Below are positions 9,965 to 19,912 of a stretch of 35,686 bases of DNA, in pieces. The stretch lies in the NCBI GenBank assembly GCA_903930075.1, contig CAIYWZ010000110.1, positions 1 through 35,686 of the forward strand. Reading direction: 5' to 3'. Origin of the DNA: an uncultured Alphaproteobacteria bacterium (GTDB lineage Bacteria > Pseudomonadota > Alphaproteobacteria > CAIYWZ01). The position numbers and the translations under genes are program-made. How positions within the stretch are numbered: the stretch's first letter is position 1; each line of letters begins with the position of its first letter. The notes below the pieces were generated by a model. It was not told the DNA's origin. It saw only the letters and a list, made by a program, of their open reading frames with translations, and ran no database searches.

Positions 9965-11815
9965 TTAATATCTTACTGTCACTCCCACGAAGAAACGCGC
10001 ACCGCTGTTGGCTTGGTCATAGAGACTGTTGCCTGCTTTTGCATCTGTTGGAACAGAAATTGCTTTTTTAAGAGCCTGGGATTGTTGGACGAGCCAATCT
10101 ACTTCCGCGTAGGCGGTCAAATACTTTGAAAAGTCAGCTTTTAAACCAAAACCTAAAGACCATGCGGAAAGAGTATCTGTATCTGTTTGTGGTACAAAAC
10201 CGTCTTGTACATCATTCAAAATTTTATCATCCCGGTTCCAAACACGGCCATAATCTGCAAAGGCATAAGGTTGAAGCGTTTCAACATATGTTTGTGGAAT
10301 TGAATAACGAACATCAAGCTTTCCAGCAAAACCATTGTCTCCAGAGGCAATACCTGTGTCCAAACCTCTTAAGTAGTCTCTTCCACCAAGGCTAAATTCT
10401 TTCATGGCAGGCAATGGCGCCATGGAGTATTGGCCAGTGACTGCCAACTGAACGGAGAATCCATGGACCCCAGGGAATGTTTGGAGACGTGTGATTGTTC
10501 CTTCAACCTTTGGATAGCTGTTGGAAAATGCTTTTCCAGAAGTCTTTGCCGCAACTTCCGCCGCTGTTATTTGTGAAGGTGTTGCGCTCAAAAAATTGAC
10601 GCCCATTTCAACATCTGCTTGAACCATGGTCACGCCGCCTGTGGAATCGGCCATATCAAAGGTCAAACCTCCAGACAGAGCGCGAATGTTGGTATACACA
10701 GCATCTGAAGTTGAGACTTTTGTTGTGGAATCTTTGTAATCAAACGTTCCGTTGACGCTCAAGTTCAAAGCACGGGAGCGCAGGAAAGGATGACTCACAT
10801 CAAGGGCCCAGCCTTTGTTGTTACCCGTTGTTGTTGTGTCGTTTTTCAAAACATCTTTAGCTACAGGCGCTGTATCGGAATAGTTGGCAGAAATTGTGCC
10901 GTATGTGCCTTCGGATCCAAGCAAGATACCAACGGCTCCTCTGACGTAACGGCTCTTTTTGAAACCAAAGTCAGTTGCTCCAGTAACGCTGAACTTTTCA
11001 TAAAGACCTGCGGCGTTATTGATTGACAAGAAACCAACAGCTTGAGTTGTTCCAAGATTTTCTGGCTTGGAGTTATCCAAGGCAAGGGATACATCAACTA
11101 TTTTTGGAGCGAGTGTGAAGGTTAAATCTGTGGCATTAAGCGCGTCAGATTTACTCAATCTAACGCTGGCTTGGACGCCGGGGATATCATTCAAGAGAAG
11201 GACATAACGTTCAATATCGGCGTGACGCAAAGGCTTGGAGGCAAGGAGTGCTGCCTTGATGGATTCGAGAACGCCTGTTCTGCCGTGGAGATCTCCAACG
11301 AAGGTGACTTTTCCAACAACTGTTTCAACGACTTGAAGCTTAATGATGCCGCCGCTTGATTTTTGTGCAGGTACAAGGACACGTACGAATTCATAGCCAG
11401 CCTTGCGGTAAACCACTTCGACTTCTTCAGCGATTTTGTAAACTTCAGCCAAAGAGATTTCATGGCCGATTTTTCCAGCAACGGCTTTTTTCAACTTGTT
11501 TGCCGGAAGAACTGTGTTTCCTTCGAAGTGAATATCGGTGAGTTTAAAATGAATTTTGTCGGCGCCTGCGATAGCATTGTGGCCGTGGTGTGGTTGCTCA
11601 TCTTTTACGAGCGCTGCTTTGGGGGAAGATTTTGGCATGACCATTGGTTTTAACGCTTTTTCTTGAGCTGCAAGAGCTTTAAATGCACCGGCTCTTGCGG
11701 CGTCTTGAGCTGCATTGATTCCAGCTTGTCCAGTTGCGTTTGCCGCTGTTCCGAAACTCAAGATACTTGCGATGATTCCCATGAGAACCTGAGACGTTTG
11801 TTGGTTGTGTTTCAT
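9965..11815 (-). CDS. TpsB-family outer-membrane transporter (ShlB/FhaC/HecB-like, POTRA plus beta-barrel)
   Basis: POTRA-like FEGNTVLPANKLKKAVAGKIGHEISLAEVYKIAEEVEVVYRKAGYEFVRVLVP; C-terminal barrel ending in aromatic FFVGVTVRY; ATG at 11815 has SD CGAGG, so it is preferred over the 11845 start in the ORF track. Confidence 0.9.
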   Translation of the reverse strand: MKHNQQTSQVLMGIIASILSFGTAANATGQAGINAAQDAARAGAFKALAAQEKALKPMVMPKSSPKAALVKDEQPHHGHNAIAGADKIHFKLTDIHFEGNTVLPANKLKKAVAGKIGHEISLAEVYKIAEEVEVVYRKAGYEFVRVLVPAQKSSGGIIKLQVVETVVGKVTFVGDLHGRTGVLESIKAALLASKPLRHADIERYVLLLNDIPGVQASVRLSKSDALNATDLTFTLAPKIVDVSLALDNSKPENLGTTQAVGFLSINNAAGLYEKFSVTGATDFGFKKSRYVRGAVGILLGSEGTYGTISANYSDTAPVAKDVLKNDTTTTGNNKGWALDVSHPFLRSRALNLSVNGTFDYKDSTTKVSTSDAVYTNIRALSGGLTFDMADSTGGVTMVQADVEMGVNFLSATPSQITAAEVAAKTSGKAFSNSYPKVEGTITRLQTFPGVHGFSVQLAVTGQYSMAPLPAMKEFSLGGRDYLRGLDTGIASGDNGFAGKLDVRYSIPQTYVETLQPYAFADYGRVWNRDDKILNDVQDGFVPQTDTDTLSAWSLGFGLKADFSKYLTAYAEVDWLVQQSQALKKAISVPTDAKAGNSLYDQANSGARFFVGVTVRY

Positions 11816-11890
11816 TTTTTTTCCTCGTTCGTTAATTGTAATCATATATATACTCCAATCAAAAATTGCTGTTTGGAACTCACATGGCTT

Positions 11891-11920
11891 AAGATTTATA
11901 TCAAATTTATATCAAATCTT
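11891..11920. promoter_or_regulatory. Candidate operator upstream of tpsB
   Basis: AAGATTTATATCAAATTTATATCAAATCTT: tandem TTTATATCAAA bounded by the inverted repeat AAGATTT/AAATCTT, about 75-105 bp upstream of the tpsB ATG. Confidence 0.4.
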
Positions 11921-12077
11921 ACCAAAACCTACTATACATAGAACGATATTGCAGAGACAATGTCAATGGTGGGTTTTGAGGTAAAAACGCTTTAGAATCT
12001 CATGTTGCAGAAAAGACACGTAATCTTAAAAATTTATGAATATTTCCCCTGACAACCTTCCATGAAACAGGCAATAT

Positions 12078-12305
12078 TTACAAAGATGCGAGTAATTGTT
12101 CGGAAAAACGTTTTTCTTGTGGTTCTGGCTGTTTGATTTGTTGTGGTTCTTCTTTTGCCATGGGCTTGTTTGGGATGGAGGGTCTTTTTAAAATAAGAGT
12201 CTTAGGTTTTTTGGGGGGAGTATTTTCGGGGGAGTCGTATTTTTCGCAGGCAGCGAGAAGACTGCAAATTAAAATAGCCTGGATTGCTTTTTTAACGACC
12301 ATCAT
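12078..12305 (-). CDS. Small putative lipoprotein
   Basis: 75 aa with signal peptide and lipobox-like LLAAC; Lys/Pro-rich mature part. Confidence 0.6.
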   Translation of the reverse strand: MMVVKKAIQAILICSLLAACEKYDSPENTPPKKPKTLILKRPSIPNKPMAKEEPQQIKQPEPQEKRFSEQLLASL

Positions 12306-12675
12306 TATAAAGGGGAAAACTTGTTGAAAAAAAAGTTGTTGGTTTTGACGGACTCAAGGCGGAATTCATGACTTGGTGCCAAACGGCTTTTTCTTCCACG
12401 AGTTTTTGGAATTCGTCTTTAAAAAAATCTCCTTGCTTGTCAACTTTTTTCGACCAAAATACAGATTCTAAAATCATTGCCCCTTGAATGTTTTCAATTG
12501 TTGTTTTTACTTTTTCTTCCAAAGCTTCATCATAACAAATGGGGAGCTCTTTTGTGGCAGGAGTTTTTTTTAAATCTTGTTTTGCCTTGTATATCGATTT
12601 TCCGATCTCATTGCCAAAAACGGGAGAGATTCCTGAAGTTAAAATGGTTAAAAATAAAACCGCTGATTTACTCAA
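12292..12675 (-). CDS. Small putative exported protein of unknown function
   Basis: 127 aa, N-terminal signal-like MSKSAVLFLTILTSGISPVFG; overlaps the following lipoprotein ORF by 14 bp, suggesting coupling. Confidence 0.55.
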   Translation of the reverse strand: MSKSAVLFLTILTSGISPVFGNEIGKSIYKAKQDLKKTPATKELPICYDEALEEKVKTTIENIQGAMILESVFWSKKVDKQGDFFKDEFQKLVEEKAVWHQVMNSALSPSKPTTFFSTSFPLYNDGR

Positions 12676-12746
12676 TTTTTAAAACCTTTATATATAATTT
12701 GTTACCTTGATTATTATGTATCCTTTTTTTAATTAATAATCAAGCA

Positions 12747-12954
12747 AAAATATGTTGCACTTTACCTCCCCACCAATGTCATCTTCGCAACGCGGAGATC
12801 CCCCTTCCCCTACTTAAATACTCCCTCCTGCTGGGAGAAAAGGGAGATCCCCAAAAACTAGCGTTTTTGAGGATGACAGCAGTTGGAGGATTTGAAGGAA
12901 GAGGAACGGAGGAGTCAAAATGATAATTGATGAGAAAATATGTTGCACTTTACC
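12747..12954. repeat. Composite palindromic repeat (copy B) bracketed by 20-bp exact direct repeats
   Basis: AAAATATGTTGCACTTTACC at 12747-12766 and 12935-12954. Arms GTCATCTTCGCAACGCGGAGATCCCCCTT (12778-12806) and AAAGGGAGATCCCCAAAAACTAGCGTTTTTGAGGATGAC (12838-12876). Confidence 0.8.
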
Positions 12955-13019
12955 CATGGAATCATGTATTTATAATTCAAAAATATATTGTGTGATCCCA
13001 AACTTTTGAAAGACAAGAC

Positions 13020-13460
13020 ATGAACGTAAAAATTTTAAAACTAGACCATGCTTTGGATCTGCCCCTTCCCTTTCATGCAACTTTGGGAAGTGCCGGGATG
13101 GATTTGATGGCGGCAGTGGACCAAGATGTGATGATCCCCAAAGGTGAAAAAGCCCTGATCCCCACGGGGATTTCCATTTATTTGCCAGCTGGTTATGAGG
13201 GACAGATAAGGCCAAGATCTGGTCTTGCGTTAAAAAATGGCATCACGGTTTTGAATTCTCCAGGAACAATTGACAGTGATTATACCGGTGAAGTGAAGGT
13301 GATTTTGATCAATTTGGGAGCTGAAGATTTTGTGGTCTCAAGGGGGATGCGCATTGCCCAATTGGTGGTGGCGCCCTACGTTCAGGTTCAATGGGACGAG
13401 CTTTCCGATCCGATAAAGGATAATTCCCGTGGTGGCGGTTTCGGATCGACGGGGATTTAA
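13020..13460 (+). CDS. dut: dUTP diphosphatase
   Basis: dUTPase motifs: [44 protein letters not shown]-terminal RGGGFGSTG. Confidence 0.97.
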   Translation: MNVKILKLDHALDLPLPFHATLGSAGMDLMAAVDQDVMIPKGEKALIPTGISIYLPAGYEGQIRPRSGLALKNGITVLNSPGTIDSDYTGEVKVILINLGAEDFVVSRGMRIAQLVVAPYVQVQWDELSDPIKDNSRGGGFGSTGI

Positions 13461-14019
13461 AGAATTGTTTGGCCAGGAAAAAATACAGCGTTTTGCAGTT
13501 CCCGTTTTGCTCGGGATTATCTCCCTTTTAATGGCAATTTTGATCTATGTCTTTGTATTTTATAAGCCTCTTTCCAAAGGAATCTCAGAAGTTCTCCCCG
13601 ATGGGAGACTCGCCATGCCAAGATTTGCAAGCTTTCGTTCGGAAGAGGTGAATGTGCGTATTGGTCCAGGGACACAATACCCCATAGCATGGGTATATAA
13701 GCGTCTTTCGTTACCGGTTGAAATCACAGCCGAATTTGATACCTGGCGCAGGATTAAAGATTTTGAAGGAAATGAAGGATGGGTGAATAAGGGGATGCTC
13801 TCGAGCAAGCGCCATGTGATTATCACCTCTAAGTCTGCAAATTTATATTCGAATCCTGACCGCAACTCGTCCCTCAAGGCGATTTTACAAGAAGGGGTTG
13901 TTGCACAAATCACAGAAATTCAAGAACCTTGGTGCCATATTAGAATCTCAGGCCTCAAGGGCTGGATTATGATTCATGAAGCCTGGGGTATTTTTCACCA
14001 AGGAGACAAGAAAAAATGA
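13429..14019 (+). CDS. Membrane-anchored SH3-domain (bacterial SH3) protein
   Basis: One TM segment ([22 protein letters not shown]) followed by [19 protein letters not shown] ... [22 protein letters not shown] start overlaps dut; a later TTG start is possible. Confidence 0.75.
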   Translation: MVAVSDRRGFKELFGQEKIQRFAVPVLLGIISLLMAILIYVFVFYKPLSKGISEVLPDGRLAMPRFASFRSEEVNVRIGPGTQYPIAWVYKRLSLPVEITAEFDTWRRIKDFEGNEGWVNKGMLSSKRHVIITSKSANLYSNPDRNSSLKAILQEGVVAQITEIQEPWCHIRISGLKGWIMIHEAWGIFHQGDKKK

Positions 14020-15248
14020 TGAAAGGCGCGCAAATTGAAGCGGCAATTGATATTTTAGATGAGGTGTATTTTGAAAAAAACGCGCCCATGGATCAGGTCG
14101 TTAATCTTTATTTAAAGCCTAAGCGTTACATTGGCTCGGGTGACCGCCGGGTGATTGTGGGATATGTTTACGACATTATGCGCAATTTTGGACTCATTTC
14201 ATGGTGGTGTGAGATGTGCTCCATGCACCCTAACGCCCGCAATCATATGATTATGCATCTTTTGCTCCAAAGTACGGGGTCCCAGGAAATGGGGATTTTC
14301 TTTTCAGGGCAGCAGTATCATCCTAAGCCTTTTGAAAAATATGAAGAAAAAGCCATCGAGTTTTTTCATAAAAACCAGTATTTAAAATCACAGCTTCCCC
14401 TGCATACAAAACTCAATATTCCAGCATGGAGCGAAAATTATTTCAAACGCACCTTTGGGGATCAGTTTGAAGAAGAAATTAAGGCGTTTCAAAACCAAGC
14501 CCGCTTTGATTTACGCGTGAATTTGCTCAAAGCAAAACGTGAGGATATTCATTTTCCCTCCTCCTCCATCACGCCTTTATCGCCCTGGGGTATTTATTTT
14601 GACGAACGTATGCCCATTTATAATCATGATTTGTTTAAAAAAGGGGTTTTGGAAGTTCAAGACGAAGGCTCGCAGCTTGTGGCAAAGCTCGTTGATGCAC
14701 ACCCGGGACACTTGGTGGTTGATTTTTGCGCAGGAGCCGGCGGAAAAGCATTGGCCATGGCGGCGATGATGGAAAATAAGGGAAGAATTATCCTGTCCGA
14801 CATTGCCCAGTGGCGCTTGGACAAGGCAAAACTGCGCCTGCGAAAAGCCGGGGCATGCAACCACGAGGAGCGGATTTTAAGCCCAGATTTGAGTGATAAA
14901 TGGATCAAACGGTTACATGGGAAAGTTGACAGGCTTTTGCTCGATGTGCCTTGCTCGGGCACTGGGACATGGCGCCGTAATCCCGAAGCCAAATGGCGTT
15001 TAAAGGAAAGCGATATCACGGAGCTTTTGGAAAAACAGAAAAATATTTTAGAGGCTTCTTATAAGATGGTGAAATCCGGTGGATATTTGGTTTATGCCAC
15101 ATGTTCGCTTTTTGAGGAAGAAAATACTGATCAAATGACCACGTTCCTTGAAAACCATCCCGAATTTGAAAAAGGAGAGACTCTCAAACTCACGCCTTTT
15201 AGATCCCAAACGGACGGTTTTTTTGCGCAAAAATTAATACGTAAATAA
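14016..15248 (+). CDS. RsmB/NOL1/NOP2/Sun-family rRNA (cytosine-5) methyltransferase
   Basis: SAM motif VVDFCAGAGGKALAMAA; DVPCSGTGTWRRNPEAKWR; YATCSLFEEEN. Confidence 0.88.
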   Translation: MMKGAQIEAAIDILDEVYFEKNAPMDQVVNLYLKPKRYIGSGDRRVIVGYVYDIMRNFGLISWWCEMCSMHPNARNHMIMHLLLQSTGSQEMGIFFSGQQYHPKPFEKYEEKAIEFFHKNQYLKSQLPLHTKLNIPAWSENYFKRTFGDQFEEEIKAFQNQARFDLRVNLLKAKREDIHFPSSSITPLSPWGIYFDERMPIYNHDLFKKGVLEVQDEGSQLVAKLVDAHPGHLVVDFCAGAGGKALAMAAMMENKGRIILSDIAQWRLDKAKLRLRKAGACNHEERILSPDLSDKWIKRLHGKVDRLLLDVPCSGTGTWRRNPEAKWRLKESDITELLEKQKNILEASYKMVKSGGYLVYATCSLFEEENTDQMTTFLENHPEFEKGETLKLTPFRSQTDGFFAQKLIRK

Positions 15249-15309
15249 TTTTCTTTCTATAAACTATTTATTAACTCTTTTCAAATAAGATTAATGAATA
15301 GGAAAAATG

Positions 15310-15478
15310 GTAACTATTCATCAAAATGGGCTCTCCCCCGCTGTCATCCTCGAAATCGTAAGATTTTGGGGATCTCCCTTTTTCTCCTTAAGCAAGAGGG
15401 AATTTATATAAACAGAAAGGGAGATCTCCGCAAGCTTTGGCTTGCGAAGATGACGGCCCGGGGGTGATAATAGTTGCT
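15310..15478. mobile_element. MITE-like composite palindrome (copy C) directly upstream of the RND adaptor gene
   Basis: Left end GTAACTATTCATCA; right end GATAATAGTTGC. Arms at 15343-15380 and 15417-15454. Flanking direct repeat GAAAAATG (15302-15309 and 15479-15486), with one extra base at the right junction. Confidence 0.75.
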
Positions 15479-15495
15479 GAAAAATGGAGGGAATA

Positions 15496-16620
15496 ATGGC
15501 TGCTGTAAAATGGGACGATTTAATCAATTTCAAGATCAATACTTTAAAAATTGCAACACCTACACATATTGTTTTAGGGATTATTCTATTATCCGTTTTA
15601 TGGTTTGCATCTGGGGTTTTTAAAGCTGCTCCTGTTCATGTATCAACGATATCTGCTCCCCTTTTTAAGGTTGAGGTGACGCCTTCAAAGGCTGCTCCTG
15701 TCATGAAAGAGGTTATTGCCAGAGGGTCGGTCATGGCTTTTAAATCTGTTTCTTTATTTTCCGAAGGTTCTGGATTTATTGAGGAAATTGTGGCGCCTAA
15801 GGGTTCCAACGTCAAACAGGGTGATATTTTACTGCGCATTCGCAATGAAGATCAGGCTCAAAAGTTACAGCAGGCAAAAACAGCTGTGATTCAGCGGGAA
15901 ATGGAATATAAAGCCGCCATAGAGCTGACTCATAAATCTTTTAGTTCTGGGGTGAGCCTTGCCCAGGCAAAAACAGCACTGGATACCGCCATTGCAAATT
16001 TAGCAAGCACCCAACATAACTTTGATGCACTTTCCATCAAAGCTCCCTTTGATGGAATTTTTAATGCAACGGATTTGGATCTGGGGAGCGCAACGGTAAG
16101 TTTGATGACTTTTGGAAGTACTGTGGGAACGATGATTGATTTATCCTCGATTAAAGTGGTTCTTCAAATTTCTGAAAAAGATGCCCTGTCTTTAAAACTT
16201 GGCCAAGAAGCCTTTCTATCCACGCCTTATGGAGGCAAAAATGAGGTCAAGGGGAAAATTGTGTATATGAGCAAGGCAGCGGACCCTAAACTGCGCACAT
16301 TCCGCGTAGAAGTTGTGGCTCAAAACCCAGGAATGAAGTTTTATGAGGGGATGACAATCCAGGCGCGCATTCCAATTCAAAAGGTGCAAGGCCATTTGGT
16401 TAATTTTTCGCTGTTAACTTTGGATGATTCGGGCAATGTGGGTATGAGGATTGTGGATGAAAATTCTGCGGTAAAATTTTATCCCGTCATCCCTTTAAAA
16501 ACAGAAAATGGAAAAATTTGGGTGGAAGGGTTGCCCGCAAGTTCTAACATTATCTCCATGGGGCAGGATTTTGTGAATGCGGGGCAAAAAGTCAGCGCGA
16601 TCAAGAAAGAGGTCAAATAA
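15496..16620 (+). CDS. RND efflux periplasmic adaptor (membrane fusion protein)
   Basis: TM anchor, lipoyl/hairpin region (GSGFIEEIVAPKGSNVKQGDILLRIRNEDQAQKLQQAKTAV), SIKAPFDGIFNATDLDLGSATV; followed by an RND pump with overlapping stop/start. Confidence 0.9.
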   Translation: MAAVKWDDLINFKINTLKIATPTHIVLGIILLSVLWFASGVFKAAPVHVSTISAPLFKVEVTPSKAAPVMKEVIARGSVMAFKSVSLFSEGSGFIEEIVAPKGSNVKQGDILLRIRNEDQAQKLQQAKTAVIQREMEYKAAIELTHKSFSSGVSLAQAKTALDTAIANLASTQHNFDALSIKAPFDGIFNATDLDLGSATVSLMTFGSTVGTMIDLSSIKVVLQISEKDALSLKLGQEAFLSTPYGGKNEVKGKIVYMSKAADPKLRTFRVEVVAQNPGMKFYEGMTIQARIPIQKVQGHLVNFSLLTLDDSGNVGMRIVDENSAVKFYPVIPLKTENGKIWVEGLPASSNIISMGQDFVNAGQKVSAIKKEVK

Positions 16621-19600
16621 TGAGATCGATTATTTACTTTTGTTTCACCCACACAAGAACGGTTTTAACAACCCTTGCCTTTATCATTATTGCAGGGATG
16701 ATGACTTATACGCAAATTCCAAAAGAATCCAATCCTGATATCAAAATCCCTGTGATCAATATTGCGATGTTTTTGGATGGAATCTCTCCAGAAGATGCGG
16801 AAAAACAGATGCTTCGGCCCGCGGAGCAACAGCTTAAAACGCTAGAGGGAATCAAGGAGATGAAATCCGTTGCCTTTGAGGGAGGAGCCCATATCACCTT
16901 AGAGTTTCAAGCAGGATTCAATACGGCAAAATCCAAGGCGAACGTGAAGGATAAAATTGACGCGGCAAAGCCGGATTTTCCCCAGGAAATGCGCGATCCT
17001 GTGATTACAGAAGTAGAGCTGAGCCGTTTCCCCGTGCTCATTGTCAAGCTTTCTGGAGATGTGCCTGAAAGGACGCTGTATAAGGTTGCAAGCGACTTAA
17101 AAGACACAATTGAAGGCCAGGTAAAAACCGTTTTAAGCGCCGACATCAGGGGAGACCGCAAGGAAATTGCCGAAATTACAGTTCATCCTGCAAAACTTGA
17201 AAATTATAATCTTTCTGTCATGGATGTAATGAATTTTGTAAGGGGAAACAACATTATGATTTCGGCCGGGAATTTGGAGACGAAAACAGGCAGATATCCC
17301 ATCAAAGTCCCGGGGCTTGTGGAAAATGTGGAAGATTTATATAAGTTACCCGTGGCCGCAAATGGGGACAGTGTGCTCACCTTTCAAGATGTGGCGGAAG
17401 TAAAACGCGTTTTTGCAGACCCTGAATTTTTCTCAAGGGATCGTGGGCAAAAGACAGTAAGTCTTCAAATTATTAAGCGCAGTGGCGAAAATGTGATTGA
17501 TACGATTAATAATGTGAAACAAGTGGTTGAAGATCAGAAAAGTTTTTGGCCAGGAACGATTCACGTTTCCTATTCCCAGGACCAATCTCCCAAAGTTTTG
17601 GATATGCTGCGGGATCTGCAGAACAATGTGATTGTGGCCATTTTGCTGGTGATGATCGTCATCATTGCCTCCATGGGCGTACGCCCCGCATTGCTCATTG
17701 GAATTGCGGTTCCAGGATCCTTTTTAACGGGTATTTTGATTATCGGAATGATGGGATATACCATCAATATTATCGTGCTTTTTAGCTTGATTCTTTCCAT
17801 TGGAATGTTGGTGGATGGGGCGATTATTGTGGTGGAATATGCGGACCGGAAAATGATTGATGGGATGAACAAATTTGATGCCTATATGGAAGCCTCCACA
17901 AGGATGTTGTGGCCAGTTGTGACCTCAATTGCCACAATTTTGGTTGTGTTTCTCCCCCTTTTGTTTTGGCCAGGAATTGTTGGGCAGTTTATGAAATTCT
18001 TACCCATTACTCTAATTGCAGTTTTGAGCGCCTCGCTCATGATGGCACTCATTTTTGTGCCAACTTTAGGGTCTCTTTTTGCAAAAGTATCCCATACAAA
18101 AGACCATCCGTCCTATCAAACGATTTTAAAGACTGAAAGTGGTGATTTATTTAGCATACAAGGATTTACAGGGGGATATATCAGGATTTTGGATAAGGTC
18201 CTTGATCATCCCAAACGCATGGTTTTGGGCGCGGTAAGTCTTTTAATTTTCGTTGTTTTTTTATTCAATATTTTTGGAAAAGGAGTTGAATTCTTCCCAA
18301 ATATTGAGCCAGATCGGGCAACCGTTGCGGTCCATGCCAGAGGCAACCTTTCCGTGTATGAAAAAGATGAGATTATGAAAAACGTAGAGAATGTTCTTTT
18401 AGGGATGCGTGAGCTCAAATCCATTGATTCTACGACCTATGCCATGGCTCAAGGGAACAATAAAGAAGATATCATTGGGGAGATTTACCTAGAATTTGTG
18501 GATTGGAAAGAAAGACGCCGTGTTGAGGCGATTATGCAAGATATTTTGAAAAAAACTGAAAATATCCCAGGGATTATTGTGGACATGGCCGGAAAAAAAG
18601 AAGGCCCCGTCCAGGGAAAACCCGTTGAAATCGTTGTATCGAGCAGGGATTTAACTCTTTTGGATGCAGCGGTTGAAAAGCTCACAAAGACCCTTTTTTC
18701 CATAGAAGGGTTCAAAGACATTGAAGACAACCGGTTTACCCCCGGAATCCAATGGGCCATGCATGTGGATAAGGGGCAGGCCGCAAAATACAGACTCGAT
18801 GTGCAAACCATTGGGGGGATGATTAAATTGCTCACAAATGGCGTCAAGCTTGGGGTTTATCGTCCCAGTGACTCTAAGGATCAACTCGATGTGATCTTAC
18901 GCTTCCCCGAAGAATTCCGCACACTTGAGGAAATTGGAAATCTCAAAGCCGCAACACCAGGCGGCTTGGTTCCTTTAAGCTCCATGATGACGTATTCGGG
19001 CGAGCAAAAGGTAGGCCTGATCAACCGCACAGGCGGCATCCGAACATTAACCGTTAAAGCCGACGTCAAAGAAGGCTTTTTGGTGAACAATCTTTTGCCA
19101 ACCCTTAAAAAAGAGCTTTTAAAACTGGACCTCCCCCAAAGTATCAAACTTGAGTTTAAGGGGCAGGAAAAAGAGCAAAAAGAAAACATGATTTTTCTAG
19201 GGACAGCGTTTATGATTGCAATTTTCATTATTGCCATCATTTTGATCACCCAATTTAACAGCTTCTTCAAGGCATTTTTGATCTTAAGCGCCGTTGTCAT
19301 CTCCACCATTGGCGTTTTCATTGGGCTTTTAATCAGCGGCATGCCCTTTGGCATTGTCATGGGCGGCCTTGGCGTGATCTCTTTAGCTGGAATCATTGTG
19401 AGCAACAATATTATCTTGATCGATACCTTTGATCATTTAAAAGAACACATCCCCGATATCAAAGAAGTAATCCTGCGCACCTGCGCCCAGCGCCTTCGCC
19501 CTGTGATTTTAACAAAACTCACCGTGATCTTAGGTCTCCTGCCCATTATGTTTGCGGTGGACTTAAACTTCTGGGACCGGGAAATCTCCGTGGGAGCCCC

Positions 19601-19733
19601 CTCCACCCAGTGGTGGGTGCAGCTGTCGACCTGCATCGTCTACGGCGTTCTCTTCGCCTCCATCTTAACCCTTTTTGTCACCCCTTCCGCCTTGATGCTG
19701 TGGGAGGGCAGAAAAGGGCGGGAAATTCATTGA
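16620..19733 (+). CDS. RND-superfamily (AcrB/HAE1-like) efflux pump permease
   Basis: 1037 aa; RND topology (two TM blocks and two large periplasmic loops); IPKESNPDIKIPVINIAMFLDGISPEDAEKQMLRP; GMLVDGAIIVVEYADR; C-terminal LAGIIVSNNIILIDTFDHL. Confidence 0.95.
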   Translation: MRSIIYFCFTHTRTVLTTLAFIIIAGMMTYTQIPKESNPDIKIPVINIAMFLDGISPEDAEKQMLRPAEQQLKTLEGIKEMKSVAFEGGAHITLEFQAGFNTAKSKANVKDKIDAAKPDFPQEMRDPVITEVELSRFPVLIVKLSGDVPERTLYKVASDLKDTIEGQVKTVLSADIRGDRKEIAEITVHPAKLENYNLSVMDVMNFVRGNNIMISAGNLETKTGRYPIKVPGLVENVEDLYKLPVAANGDSVLTFQDVAEVKRVFADPEFFSRDRGQKTVSLQIIKRSGENVIDTINNVKQVVEDQKSFWPGTIHVSYSQDQSPKVLDMLRDLQNNVIVAILLVMIVIIASMGVRPALLIGIAVPGSFLTGILIIGMMGYTINIIVLFSLILSIGMLVDGAIIVVEYADRKMIDGMNKFDAYMEASTRMLWPVVTSIATILVVFLPLLFWPGIVGQFMKFLPITLIAVLSASLMMALIFVPTLGSLFAKVSHTKDHPSYQTILKTESGDLFSIQGFTGGYIRILDKVLDHPKRMVLGAVSLLIFVVFLFNIFGKGVEFFPNIEPDRATVAVHARGNLSVYEKDEIMKNVENVLLGMRELKSIDSTTYAMAQGNNKEDIIGEIYLEFVDWKERRRVEAIMQDILKKTENIPGIIVDMAGKKEGPVQGKPVEIVVSSRDLTLLDAAVEKLTKTLFSIEGFKDIEDNRFTPGIQWAMHVDKGQAAKYRLDVQTIGGMIKLLTNGVKLGVYRPSDSKDQLDVILRFPEEFRTLEEIGNLKAATPGGLVPLSSMMTYSGEQKVGLINRTGGIRTLTVKADVKEGFLVNNLLPTLKKELLKLDLPQSIKLEFKGQEKEQKENMIFLGTAFMIAIFIIAIILITQFNSFFKAFLILSAVVISTIGVFIGLLISGMPFGIVMGGLGVISLAGIIVSNNIILIDTFDHLKEHIPDIKEVILRTCAQRLRPVILTKLTVILGLLPIMFAVDLNFWDREISVGAPSTQWWVQLSTCIVYGVLFASILTLFVTPSALMLWEGRKGREIH

Positions 19734-19912
19734 CCCCAAGCCGCCCACCATCTTCGCCCTATTCTACCATATATGACAGGAAGGGGTGACGGCCCAGGAT
19801 GGAGATAACAACGGAGATGATCGTAGACTCCTTGTTTTATACAGATCATGGGCACAGGGCTTCTGTTGGCTTGCGACAGGAAGACTGCCCTGGGAACGAG
19901 GTAGAATATGTA

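Noticed and set aside
18881-19408. 175-aa minus-strand ORF inside the RND pump gene
   Set aside because: Fully antisense to a well-supported RND coding frame and without recognisable domains.
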